Source: Paulinella micropora
Lineage: Eukaryota > Cercozoa > Imbricatea > Euglyphida
Length of the DNA stretch: 64,000 nt
NCBI GenBank assembly: GCA_009731375.1
Contig: BJOX01000123.1
Span: 126,530-190,529, forward strand
Reading direction: 5' to 3'
Positions 47,344 through 57,088 of the stretch are shown piece after piece. The translations under genes and the position numbers were made by a program. Each line of letters starts with the position of its first letter. The first letter of the stretch is position 1. Below the pieces are notes generated by a model. It searched no databases. It was given only the letters and a program-made list of their open reading frames with translations, and was not told where the DNA came from.

Positions 47344-47831
47344 CAGGGAGATCGTAAGTACATTGTCTTTTTTAATGACATACCCTTGTATAAGGCGGAT
47401 ATCCTATGATATAGTATTAGGGGGCCAGTCCTAATAGCTATATCCGAAGTCGAGGTGTATGTACCCGACCCTGCGATATACCGACACAAGTAGAGATTGA
47501 CCGTGCTCAGGTACGACAGTATATAATCTATCGTAAAAAATAATTTAATGAAAGTTTCAGAGAACATTTCATTTTCGAGAACATCATCCCAGGACTTGGA
47601 AAGGGTCATACCCGGGAACACCATCGCTCAATACACTAGCGATCCCCGTATACGGTGTAGTATCATCGTCGATCGACCTTTCGCACTCGTATGTTGCGAT
47701 CGAATGCCAAGTTATATCACTGAGTCTTTTTAATATTCATATTGATAACTGATGATGCATGATCAAATCATGATACGCCGTGGGCAATCAATCAGTTTAT
47801 TTGAGACGCATAAAGAAAAATAGTTTCTTTG
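46977..47831. other. retroelement 3' non-coding region
   Basis: Between the end of Pol and the polypurine tract. It holds an (ATT)n microsatellite (47,268-47,341) and about 480 bp of unique AT-rich sequence (47,345-47,830). A minus-strand frame of 95 codons at 47,337-47,624 has no recognisable content. No envelope-like gene is apparent. Confidence 0.6.
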
Positions 47832-49133
47832 TCACTGCCTTCGTCGTCTGGCGCGGATTTCTTTGCCTGGTGGAGGACCACCAACAAAAGTCAGATCGAA
47901 CTTTGACTGTTCGAGAATGTCCCAGATCTTATTAGGGATTCCGCCCAACGATAATTCAAAAGGGACATCAAGCACTCCTCTTGGCAGTGTCTGAATGGTC
48001 CACGCAGTGTAATCCTTGTCTCTGGGAGTAATTGTATCATCCCATGTCTCGAGACTTTTTGCGTCTTTATATACTGGCAGATAATGTCTTGCCTTTGGAT
48101 CCTCAACCGGGTCCATACTTCTCCAGAACTGGAGTATCGGTTGTACTATCTTTGCGGCTGATGATATTTTGAGTGTCCGTGTGACACGCATCTGTCGTGG
48201 GACCGCCACGACCCGCATCAAGTATAAGTCTGAGAGAGTGTCATCAGCGACATGTTGTTCCGCTGGTCTCATCAGATAGAAAACATTTTTCACCCATGCG
48301 ATGGTTGCTATCGCATCGCCTTCCTTCCATCGCTCATGGACAATCTCAACGTTGCCCGCGTTTGGGTCAGTGTCCGTCCCCTCCTCCTCCTGGTGGACGT
48401 CCTTTGATCTCATCGACCTCATCGCCTTCCTCGGTTGGTCGTTGATAAGATCATTCCGCGCTCTCCTTAGCTGCGCCTCTGTGATCTTCTCCTTCTTTCC
48501 GCTATGCTCTCGCGGAGACTTGGACTGAGTCCCCACCGCGCTTATGCGGTCAGTCTTCTCCTTGCTGTCCACCTCACTCTCCTCCTTCTCAGCTATCGGT
48601 GCCCGATAAGCATCGTCTTGGTCTATGCCAGCCTCCTTGTGGATGGGCGGCACCTCTTTGAAATCATCCTTCATCCGTTTTAACGCCTCCTCAACGGATT
48701 CATCTTCCAGTAAGAAGGGATCATACTTAATCAGCCTTCTTACATTCACAATTTGCACCTTCCCTCTACCCCTGATCTTGTAATTCAGAGGTCCCGTCTG
48801 TTCCATAATCTGATAAGGTCCTTTCCAGTGAGTGAACAGCTTAGAGCTGACTCCCTTCGGGACTTGAGGATGGTACAATAGTACAATATCCCCGACCTGG
48901 AACTTGATCTGATCCAAGTGCGCTTGTCGCACCCCTTCAGCATCAGTCTTTCGGCGCTCCGCCTCTCTATGCGCCCTGACTATTTGTTCCGCCTCCATCT
49001 TCACTCTAAGTCTCATCCCAAACAACTCATCCGCATCCGCCCAAGTGTCTTTTGGGTGAAGGAGCGAAGTCGGGATATCAGGCTCACGCCCATATACTAA
49101 CTGATATGGCGAGATTGAGCTCTTCGAGCCTCC
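47832..49133 (-). CDS. retroelement Pol C-terminal part (integrase C-terminus and tail), after in-frame stop
   Basis: Continuation of the Pol frame after the TGA at 49,134-49,136, open to 47,832; the first internal ATG is at 49,025. It carries the rest of the integrase core end, then the GPY/F-type module (DIVLLYHPQVPKG...HWKGPYQI). A long hydrophilic tail of about 300 residues follows, with no chromodomain that I can see, ending in RARRRRQ. As a separate ORF it would lack the catalytic core, so it is best read as part of a broken pol gene. Confidence 0.75.
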   Translation of the reverse strand, partial: GGSKSSISPYQLVYGREPDIPTSLLHPKDTWADADELFGMRLRVKMEAEQIVRAHREAERRKTDAEGVRQAHLDQIKFQVGDIVLLYHPQVPKGVSSKLFTHWKGPYQIMEQTGPLNYKIRGRGKVQIVNVRRLIKYDPFLLEDESVEEALKRMKDDFKEVPPIHKEAGIDQDDAYRAPIAEKEESEVDSKEKTDRISAVGTQSKSPREHSGKKEKITEAQLRRARNDLINDQPRKAMRSMRSKDVHQEEEGTDTDPNAGNVEIVHERWKEGDAIATIAWVKNVFYLMRPAEQHVADDTLSDLYLMRVVAVPRQMRVTRTLKISSAAKIVQPILQFWRSMDPVEDPKARHYLPVYKDAKSLETWDDTITPRDKDYTAWTIQTLPRGVLDVPFELSLGGIPNKIWDILEQSKFDLTFVGGPPPGKEIRARRRRQ

Positions 49134-52100
49134 TCACGCCGTAGAGGGTAGACAGTTCATTCCAAACGCAAATGATGGTGCTGCCTCGACCCATGCTCTT
49201 TGATTCTCCTTCTTCGTGCAATACATTTTTAGTGAGACTTTGAGGGGTCTGTGTACCCGCTCGATTTTCCCATTTGCTCGCGGGTTGTAGGCAGTAACAT
49301 ATTGCCATTTCATCCCGTAATACTTAGATAGTTTGTCGATGACCTCGTTATTAAAGTCCGAGCCTCGATCAGAACATATCTTTCTTGGTACTCCGATCTG
49401 TGAGATGATCCTATCGATCAGCGCCTCGGCCGTCGTCTTGCCGGTAACGTCTTTGACAGGGATGATCCACACATAGTTGGTGGCTCTGTCAATAGCCGTA
49501 AGGAGGTATTTGTAACCATCCTTCGATTCTGGGAAAGGTCCCACATGATCAATGTGTATAAACTCAAACATCCCCGCATGAAGAGGAAATTCGCCAATCA
49601 GGCCGAAATTTGCCTTCAGTGGTGTTTTGTTTATCTTGCACGGGATGCATGCATCCACCGCCTGATCTATCTCCTCCTTCATCTTCTTCCACCAGAATCG
49701 CCTCGCTACGAACATATGAGTTCGTTGTCGACCCGGATGCGCCAAAAGTGGGCAATTGTGGGCTGCGACAAATATAAATCGTCTCAGACTCTCCGGTACC
49801 CAAAGGGTCCATTTGTCCGGCTGTGACGCATAGCGACCGTGAAGGCCCTTGTACCACAGTAGACCATCTCTCCATCCCATCTCCTTCATCTGATCTTTGA
49901 TCGCTTTCGTCATCCGTAGCTCATCCGGGTTCTGATATAACTGTATCAGTTCTTTAAACTCCGGATCTTGAGCCTGTTGTTGCCTCCATGCGGTAGGCGA
50001 GGCTATATGGATAGTACCATCTTCTAGCCGTACCCCGATTCTTTCCGGGTCATCGTCTAGGTCACTTCTCCGCTCTTGAGGAGGCTCCGCATAAACTTCC
50101 TGCGTCTCCTCTTCCTCTCTTATGTTCGCCTTCGCATTCTCATATACCTCATAGGACCACTCAGCGTCCTCCTGGGTATGTAGCTCACAACATATCCCGT
50201 GATCCGGGCCTTGTGGACTGTACCGTAGACCTGTGCGGTCATATCGGACTCCACTCGCCATCTCCATCGCCTCAATGTGGCTGACCTCATACACCTTGTC
50301 AGTGGACAAGTCTTCCATCTCCACCGTGGACACCAACGCCGATACTTCTGAGTTAAACTCTAGCCTAGAGAGGCTATCAGCGACCACATTTCGCTTTCCC
50401 GGTAGATGGACCATTGTAAAATCGAAACAAGACAAGAACGCTTGCCACCGCGCCAGCCGTCCCGTCTGTTCATGATTCATCAACCATAACAGGTTATGAT
50501 GATCAGTTCTGACAGTAAATTGAGGTCCTCCCCACAAATACTCTCTGAGCCTCTTGAGGGCCCATACTACCGCCAACGCCTCTCTTTGCCTTGTGCAATA
50601 GTTTCTCTCCGCCGCACACAACTTCCTACTAATAAACATGATTGGGCGTAATTTCTTCTCCTCATCCTCTTGTTGTAATACAGCCCCAATCGCAAACTTA
50701 GATGCGTCTGTATCGACTACGAATTGTTTCGTAAAGTCGGGCATCGTTAACACCAGTCCTCCGTCTTTCGGGTCTTTGTAAATGAGATCTTTGAGCGCAT
50801 GAAACGCTTGCAAAGCCTCTTCGTCCCACTTCTCAAAGTCTCCAAAATCTATCATTTTCTCCCTAATAGCCCGTGTTGCACCCCAATCGGGTATAAACTG
50901 GCTATAGTATTGCGCCATCGCAAGGAATGAGTGCAATGCAGTGCGGTTCTTTGGTATCGGTCGATTCATAATCTCCTCCCTCTTCTCTTTGGATATCGAG
51001 ACTCGATTATGGGAAATCTCACAACCTAAGTATGTCACACTCGTCTTGGCAAGTTGACACTTCTTTAGATTGCACTTCAGGCCAAAAGCTCCGATGCGCC
51101 TGAATATATCGGACAAATGATCGATATGCTCCTCCATTGTGTTAGAGTATACGATAATGTCATCGATATAGCAAAATGCATATTCTCCCGCCTTCTGTCC
51201 CCGCCTTCTCATAAAGCCTCCGTCAGACAAATCATCGTACTGACTGCTCAACATCTTCTGCATCGCCTTCTGGAAAAGTCCTGGGGCTTGCTTGAGGCCC
51301 ATCGGAAGCACTTTCCATTGGTATATTTCCATACCCACCACAAACGCCGTCAGCCATCTGGACTTTTCCTCCAGTGGTATCTGCCAGAAGCCATTCTTAA
51401 GGTCAATGACCGAATAGAATTTTGCATTCCGCAGTACTCTCCTTCCTTCTTCTAATGTCGGGAGAGGATTTCTCTCTTCCTCCAGCACCTTGTTAACACG
51501 AGCATAGTTAACTGTCAGGCGCCATTCTCCTCCTGGCTTCGGCACTATTCTCGGTTGTGAGACTATTGAGGATGTTGATCTCTCAATAAAGTCCTCATTG
51601 AGCAGCTGTCTTGCTAGCTCCTCCGCTATCTTCGCCTCATGTATACTCAAATTCGCCCTTCGTGGTGCCGGTGACGGCTCCGCACCCGGTATTTTGTAAA
51701 TAACCGCAGTGAAATCTTCAGGCTTGACACCACCTGCATGTGGAGGGTCAAAAATTTCCTTGTTCGCCTCTAATTTGGCTTTTAAAAGCTCCTTCTCCTT
51801 CTCCGTGCCTACTCCTTCTTCCAATATTTTCCGCGCCGCCTCTTGAAAATCTTCATCAGACATCTGCTTATGCTGCTTGAGGGGTTCTCTGTCCTCCTCC
51901 AAGCCTAAGTCCTCTTCCGAGACATCATCTAGGCCCGTCTTTTCATACGTGACCGTGTCCGGCTCATCATCTTTACCGAGCTCCACCAGCATGTCAATGA
52001 GTCTCGCGTATTGCAAAGGAGCTTTACGGGTGTAAAAACCATCAAAGCATGTGAATGCTTGCGGTATCAATTTCAACTTGTCGAGGTCTCTGAGCTTCCG

Positions 52101-53582
52101 CTTGTATGCACTGCTCTGCTCACGAGTTCCCATACGACAAGCCACCACTAGCTGTTGCTTGCGAGAGGGTACCGGTATAGGATGATCAATAAGCCGGTCC
52201 CTTATTTCCTGCGCCCATATCGCCTTCTCATTATATGGCAGGATAATAGTATACGGCTTATTATTTTCGAATAAAGTCCGTAAGCATTTCTTCACTTCAG
52301 ACAGTGAACGCGGCCACGTGGGCTCGTCACCCCAGAAATCAGTAATAAAACTTTTAATAGTTTCTGGTGGAGTATCCGGGATTCGCCCCGTTCTCCTTGG
52401 TACAAACGCCTCCCTTTTTTCTTCTCCTACTTTCGCATGGAAACAGTATCCGTTAGTAATATGGACATCTGTTCCTACTCCTTCCGCGAATCTCGCCAAC
52501 GACGGGCTTCTTTGTGCGACACATATAATCTCCTCCTTTCGCTTCTCGATTAAGTCATCAATAGACTTTTTGTCCCAATGGCATGTCGGAACTGTGACAG
52601 TGCACACTTGGGATTCCCAATTGTCGGTCCAGGACAGTTCATCCGGTCTTACGACATGGGGGTGAACGTACACCTCAAGTGCCTCATGTGCGATGGCCAT
52701 CTTTTTGTGATCCGTCGCTAGACTCAGCTCATAAGCCTCATAAGAGTCAGTAGCGTTGAAGGGATCAATATCGTTCTCTTCTCCTCTTTTTACTCCATAT
52801 ATCACTCGCCGTGCGGCGCAATCAATCACAGCCCCCATCGTAGCCAATTGGTCATACGATAGTAATATTGACCCGTGGTAACCGGGGACGACATAGAGGT
52901 CCATACGGTATACTCGTGCGGATTTCAATTTAAAGGTCAGTGTGATGATTCCCGTGATATCCGTCCGGCTGCTCACTCCTTTGAGAGTGCCCGTTGACTT
53001 TTTCATATTTCCGTCCACCCAGTCCCGGTATCGATTAAAAAACTTCCGGCCGACAATATTAATATTCGCCATCGTATCATTACCAACTTTTAATATTGTC
53101 TTCAATGTTTCACAATAAAGTTCCGTATAACACAGAGCATCGGGCCTGTGTATATTGGCTGCGAGAACAAGAACTTTACGTTCCAAATTTTGGAGTCTTG
53201 TCTCTAAGTTTTTCAACTCCTCCTTCTTCTCCTCCTGCTTCACCTCATTAACATTTTTATTATTCTGCGGTACTGGTGCGTTTACTATTTGAGCGACATT
53301 GTCTTGTGGTACTTGAGTACACACATTGTCTTTTTGCTCGCCACCCGCCGCGACCGTAGACATTGAGTCTGTTCGTGGTTGTTTGCTTGGCCGAGGCGAT
53401 ACGTCTGCCATTGGCCTCCTCGCCTCCATCGCAAGTCTCGCCTTCCTATTTGCATCAGTTAATATCATTGGTAACCGTGCTGTATGAACGGGTATGAGAC
53501 TACCTTGGGGGCTGCAGTCTCTGTGTACCCACATCTTTGTATTCAGATTGAGGAAGCGTTGGCCCATTCTGCACAACAGCAT
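49134..53582 (-). CDS. retroelement Pol: protease, reverse transcriptase, RNase H, integrase (interrupted)
   Basis: 1,482 codons from an ATG at 53,582, in a different frame from Gag and 67 bases past its stop. A retropepsin-like domain lies near 150-270; its active-site tripeptide appears as DTM (169-171) instead of DT/SG, followed by GSILLSYDQL. RT shows YIDD at 805-808. RNase H begins at VVDTDAS (D959), with DHHNLLWL and NVVADSLSR. The integrase has an H-H-C-C zinc motif and a D-D-35-E core with D1345, D1405 and E1441. The frame stops at TGA 49,134-49,136, shortly after the core. The element also uses TGA to end Gag, so TGA is a stop here. Acts in cytoplasmic virus-like particles to copy and integrate the element. 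Confidence 0.9.
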   Translation of the reverse strand: MLLCRMGQRFLNLNTKMWVHRDCSPQGSLIPVHTARLPMILTDANRKARLAMEARRPMADVSPRPSKQPRTDSMSTVAAGGEQKDNVCTQVPQDNVAQIVNAPVPQNNKNVNEVKQEEKKEELKNLETRLQNLERKVLVLAANIHRPDALCYTELYCETLKTILKVGNDTMANINIVGRKFFNRYRDWVDGNMKKSTGTLKGVSSRTDITGIITLTFKLKSARVYRMDLYVVPGYHGSILLSYDQLATMGAVIDCAARRVIYGVKRGEENDIDPFNATDSYEAYELSLATDHKKMAIAHEALEVYVHPHVVRPDELSWTDNWESQVCTVTVPTCHWDKKSIDDLIEKRKEEIICVAQRSPSLARFAEGVGTDVHITNGYCFHAKVGEEKREAFVPRRTGRIPDTPPETIKSFITDFWGDEPTWPRSLSEVKKCLRTLFENNKPYTIILPYNEKAIWAQEIRDRLIDHPIPVPSRKQQLVVACRMGTREQSSAYKRKLRDLDKLKLIPQAFTCFDGFYTRKAPLQYARLIDMLVELGKDDEPDTVTYEKTGLDDVSEEDLGLEEDREPLKQHKQMSDEDFQEAARKILEEGVGTEKEKELLKAKLEANKEIFDPPHAGGVKPEDFTAVIYKIPGAEPSPAPRRANLSIHEAKIAEELARQLLNEDFIERSTSSIVSQPRIVPKPGGEWRLTVNYARVNKVLEEERNPLPTLEEGRRVLRNAKFYSVIDLKNGFWQIPLEEKSRWLTAFVVGMEIYQWKVLPMGLKQAPGLFQKAMQKMLSSQYDDLSDGGFMRRRGQKAGEYAFCYIDDIIVYSNTMEEHIDHLSDIFRRIGAFGLKCNLKKCQLAKTSVTYLGCEISHNRVSISKEKREEIMNRPIPKNRTALHSFLAMAQYYSQFIPDWGATRAIREKMIDFGDFEKWDEEALQAFHALKDLIYKDPKDGGLVLTMPDFTKQFVVDTDASKFAIGAVLQQEDEEKKLRPIMFISRKLCAAERNYCTRQREALAVVWALKRLREYLWGGPQFTVRTDHHNLLWLMNHEQTGRLARWQAFLSCFDFTMVHLPGKRNVVADSLSRLEFNSEVSALVSTVEMEDLSTDKVYEVSHIEAMEMASGVRYDRTGLRYSPQGPDHGICCELHTQEDAEWSYEVYENAKANIREEEETQEVYAEPPQERRSDLDDDPERIGVRLEDGTIHIASPTAWRQQQAQDPEFKELIQLYQNPDELRMTKAIKDQMKEMGWRDGLLWYKGLHGRYASQPDKWTLWVPESLRRFIFVAAHNCPLLAHPGRQRTHMFVARRFWWKKMKEEIDQAVDACIPCKINKTPLKANFGLIGEFPLHAGMFEFIHIDHVGPFPESKDGYKYLLTAIDRATNYVWIIPVKDVTGKTTAEALIDRIISQIGVPRKICSDRGSDFNNEVIDKLSKYYGMKWQYVTAYNPRANGKIERVHRPLKVSLKMYCTKKENQRAWVEAAPSFAFGMNCLPSTA

Positions 53583-53649
53583 TAGAAAGCACTGTGACTT
53601 TAGAGTTAAACTTCACAGTCTTCTCCTTCCTCTCTTCTTCCCCCTCCAG

Positions 53650-55968
53650 TCATTCCACCACCTCGAAACGATTACCTTGAGTAGTGTCCGGGTAGGATGA
53701 CGTATCGGTCTCCGAGGCAGTGTTGTAGGCCTGAGCTCGACCGAAATTCGGGTTGGAGCTTGCCCACGAGCCTCCTCCTCCTCTGGGTGGGGGGGCTGGA
53801 GCTCGAACAGCTCTCCCTCCATAAGGGGTATATCCCCGACCTCCTCTTCCTCTCTGAGGGGTTCCCTGCCACCTCGAGGCTCCTCTCCATGTTCCTCGTC
53901 CTCGTCCTCCTCCTCCTCTTCGTCCTCCTGCTCCTGCTCCTCCTTCTCGTCCTCTTTGAGAGGCCTTTAAGTTCTTTTGTCTCTCCCTTTCCTCTTTCTT
54001 CTCCTTCATCCTCTTTATGTAGGTAATGATTGCCTCTCGTAACTCCTCATCATCACACATATTGGCATAACCTTCGTTCTCCATCTGTGCCTTACACAGC
54101 AAGCCCGCGAACCACCTCCAATGTATGAGCTGAGTAAGCTTGCTCGGGTTAACTGTGTGTAACGCCGAAAAGAAATAGAGGATGATCGACTTGCGGCCAT
54201 AGAATAGCCCATAGGAGGAAACTACCTCCGTAAGGGTCGCCGCCAAGCCAACAGCACTCCTCAAACTCATCGCCACTGTCTCAAAGATTTCAAATCCTAT
54301 GAGAGTACCAGTGCAGAGATGCTGGTATCCATGAGATTGAAAATATGAAATGAGTGTGGCCACCGCCAGTTCACACTGAGCGTCTAGGCCTGTTGCATTG
54401 TTTCTCTTAATCTCCTCCTTCTTTCTCAAAAACTTGTACTGAGTCAGATCGAATCCCTCCGAGACTAGAGATTGGTCAAAAACAGTAACAAGAGCCTCGT
54501 ATTCCTGCGTTTCGTCGCAAGGAAAAGCCTTCATGCAGGCATTGATCTCTTTGAGCTTGCTCAAAAGCGAAGCATCAGAGTCTTTGTCTGAGCTCGTCTT
54601 GGCATATAGCATGAGACTTGCCACTCCTCCTTTCTTCCCCTTGAAGGCATTTATGATGTTCTGTCTGTCCTTCTTCTCCGTGTTTGTGACCACCACCGTA
54701 GTTGAGCCCGAGGGTGCAGGGGCTGGTGGGGCAGGAGCTGGTGGGGTCAAATATGTCGGAGGGTGTGTCTTTGCACCACTCACTTTTGCTTTCATTCTTT
54801 CCAGTCTCATCGTCTTCTCGAACTCCTCATTCTCTTTCGCCTTCTTCTTCTCAGATATCACCAGCTTTTGAGCATGAGTGATAAAGGCCACCAATTCAGA
54901 AGCAGATCTGAGAAAATTATATTTCTCCACATATTGGTCAACACCTGCTTTGTTGGCGACCGGTGGTGCGTTACTAAGTGATTTAAGGACAGAGTGATCC
55001 TTGGTAGGAATCCATCTCTTCCATGCCTCCTTGTGCAGTAACGCACCCATCAACAGTCTGATCTTGGTCAGAACTCTGTCGGTCTTCTCTAACTCATCAA
55101 TCACAGGATGAGTTTCTCCTGCTGCCTTAATGCTTTTTTCCATCTCTGCCTTCCCCTCCTCCAAGGCCTTTATTTCCATTGTAAAAAAATGAAATATGCC
55201 ACTCGAGTTTTTCGAACCCAGATTGGTCTTCATTTTTGTTACATCGACTGCCTCCTGACCAGTCGCGAGGAATCTGGCCGTTGCTCTTGGGTTTGTGTAC
55301 TGGAGGTAACCCTCACATCGTGGGCCGTATGTACGTTCCCAAATCAGGGTTTGAGTGTACACCCCAAAGATAGCATCGAGTAATTCAAGGTGGGTGTGTG
55401 TGTCCCCAAACTTGATATGCTGTATCTTCTTTCTCTCTTCTGGATCAGAGACCAGTTTGCCGAGGAGCTGTGCTGTGTTTGATAATAGGATATAGACATC
55501 CTTTTTAGCACGACTTTTCTCTCTTCTTTGATCCTGAGGGATCCACACATAGGTATCCTTCTCTACCCCCATCTTGTTATCAAACTCTTCTTTAGTGAGG
55601 TCATAGTGGTCTTGCACCCACTGTTGTTCCTCCACTGTGATCTCCTCTCCATCACTATGAATCAAGTCGATCATTTTTCGTCCTCCTCCTCCCGTGTAGG
55701 CAGGTGGTAAGGGATTACCATATGCTCCTCCTCCTCCCGTCTCTTCTTGTTCAAATCCTCCTTCATCTTCGTCTCCTCCATATCTTCCTTCATCATCCCA
55801 GCCCTCTTCTACTCCTCCTCCTACTCCTTCATCTCCTCCTCCTTCATTCAATCCTCCTCCTCCTCCTTCATTCAATCCTCCTCCTCCTCCTCCTCCTCCT
55901 GCTTCTTCTTCTTCTCTTCTTTGATCTGCCTCCGAGAATTCACTCACTTCGGCGGTCTCTGTCGACAT
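53650..55968 (-). CDS. retroelement Gag-like protein, 772 aa
   Basis: Starts at 55,968 (MSTETAEVSEFSE). The acidic, glycine-rich N-terminal 100 residues come first, then a helical capsid-like body with a coiled coil (KKKAKENEEFEKTMRLERMKAK) and a Pro/Ala linker. The C-terminal RGG/glycine-arginine region (GRRGGGGRGRG and similar) is likely to bind RNA in place of the usual CCHC zinc knuckle, which is absent. Ends with TGA at 53,650. Position directly upstream of Pol identifies it as Gag; the sequence itself is not closely recognisable. Confidence 0.75.
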   Translation of the reverse strand: MSTETAEVSEFSEADQRREEEEAGGGGGGGGLNEGGGGGLNEGGGDEGVGGGVEEGWDDEGRYGGDEDEGGFEQEETGGGGAYGNPLPPAYTGGGGRKMIDLIHSDGEEITVEEQQWVQDHYDLTKEEFDNKMGVEKDTYVWIPQDQRREKSRAKKDVYILLSNTAQLLGKLVSDPEERKKIQHIKFGDTHTHLELLDAIFGVYTQTLIWERTYGPRCEGYLQYTNPRATARFLATGQEAVDVTKMKTNLGSKNSSGIFHFFTMEIKALEEGKAEMEKSIKAAGETHPVIDELEKTDRVLTKIRLLMGALLHKEAWKRWIPTKDHSVLKSLSNAPPVANKAGVDQYVEKYNFLRSASELVAFITHAQKLVISEKKKAKENEEFEKTMRLERMKAKVSGAKTHPPTYLTPPAPAPPAPAPSGSTTVVVTNTEKKDRQNIINAFKGKKGGVASLMLYAKTSSDKDSDASLLSKLKEINACMKAFPCDETQEYEALVTVFDQSLVSEGFDLTQYKFLRKKEEIKRNNATGLDAQCELAVATLISYFQSHGYQHLCTGTLIGFEIFETVAMSLRSAVGLAATLTEVVSSYGLFYGRKSIILYFFSALHTVNPSKLTQLIHWRWFAGLLCKAQMENEGYANMCDDEELREAIITYIKRMKEKKEERERQKNLKASQRGREGGAGAGGRRGGGGRGRGTWRGASRWQGTPQRGRGGRGYTPYGGRAVRAPAPPPRGGGGSWASSNPNFGRAQAYNTASETDTSSYPDTTQGNRFEVVE

Positions 55969-56754
55969 GATGTCGTAGTAGTGATCAACAGGAGGACAGT
56001 GTCAGCTCCTATGTTTGGTTTTTGTTCGTTTGTGTTCTGTTCCTCCTTCAGTCGATTGACTAGTGAAGAGAGAAACTAATAGAGAGGGTAGGATAAGATT
56101 CCCTGTCCTCTATGAAACACTGTTTGTATGTTTGTTTTTGTTTGAGAAAAATAGTCTTTGAGACTTTCTCCGATTTCTTGTTCTCCTTACTCAGATTACT
56201 TTCTCCTCCTTCTTTTCTATATTGTATCTAGTATGAGGCACTTGGACCTACACACAGATAGTAATAGAGAAGCTAGAAAAGCTCTCCTTGAGAAGTCGAC
56301 AGTCGGTCGGATAGGTTCTCAGACCTACCTTTAGAAAACGATCAGAGATTTGCAAAAATACTCTGACGTATGTGTGAGATAATGCAGATAAATGCACAAA
56401 CTAGAAGGGTAGAGTGTTGTGCTCCTGTCCCTATGCTTGTTTGTGTTTTGTGTGTGTTCCTTCACTCTTCTGTCCACCTCCTTCTTCTTGGTCTCTGTGT
56501 GAGAACAGCAAGAACGACAGAGAGTTTGTATCTGATGTCTCCTTGTGAGCACACAGATACTGATTGGGCTAGAGGGTACGAGACACCTGCTTGAGACCAA
56601 TCAAATTATTTGTTTTGTGAAAGAGTTATGAGGGAGCTGTGTTGGAGTATTTGTTTTCGTCTGACGTCCCCGTGTGAGACAGGTCAGTGAAAATTCACTC
56701 TGTTGCCTGTGTGGCAAAGCAGAAAGAAATCACCCTAGTGATGTGGACTCCAAA
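55969..56754 (-). other. retroelement 5' untranslated region
   Basis: About 785 bases between the 5' LTR and the Gag start. Several repeated phrases occur ('tttgtgt...ttcgttt', 'ctgacgt..ccgtgtgag'). No conserved ORF; probably leader and packaging region. Confidence 0.6.
56734..56752 (-). other. primer-binding site
   Basis: On the coding strand 'tggagtccacatcactag' begins two bases after the LTR end. Starting with TGG is as expected for pairing with a tRNA 3' CCA end. I cannot name the tRNA with certainty. Confidence 0.6.
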
Positions 56755-56998
56755 TGTAATGCCCCCAACGATAGCTCGTAAAAAGTCGGTAATACAACCA
56801 AACACAGTCCTCAAAAGATGAGAATGATGTCTCGTTATATTAGCTCAGTGAAGCGAAAAAGGAAAACTGCAACAGACAAGGAATAAAATGGCATCAGGTC
56901 CAATCAGGACAAATATTAATAATACTGAAAAACAAGCTGGTGCACCTGTCACCAGGAAAAGGTACTTTTTACCGGCTATCCGGGGGGTGATGCCTACA
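56755..56998 (-). repeat. 5' LTR
   Basis: 244 bp; carries a 6-bp 'atatta' type insertion relative to the other LTR near 56,911. Followed by the actt target duplication. Confidence 0.93.
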
Positions 56999-57002
56999 AC
57001 TT

Positions 57003-57045
57003 ACAACTTGATGAAGTCACTAGAATGAGACTGAAAGCTAAAAGA

Positions 57046-57088
<43 letters not shown>

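Larger units (their letters stand above)
46723..56998 (-). mobile_element. LTR retroelement (Ty3/gypsy type), about 10.3 kb
   Basis: Two LTRs (46,723-46,960 and 56,755-56,998) begin TG and end CA. They differ by a 6-bp indel and a few substitutions and are flanked by the 4-bp duplication actt (46,719-46,722 and 56,999-57,002). Coding is on the minus strand: Gag (53,650-55,968), then Pol in order protease, RT, RNase H, integrase, which is the Ty3/gypsy order. Primer-binding and polypurine sites are in the expected places. One in-frame stop in the integrase suggests it is defective, although the similar LTRs point to recent insertion. An (ATT)n tract (47,268-47,341) sits in its 3' region. Confidence 0.93.

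Noticed and set aside
47337-47624. 95-codon minus-strand frame in the retroelement 3' region as an envelope-like gene
   Set aside because: Short, no signal peptide or membrane pattern, no recognisable domain.
49134-49136. Alternative genetic code with TGA as a sense codon
   Set aside because: Gag of the same element (53,650) and the penton gene (32,508) end with TGA, so a single nonsense codon is simpler.
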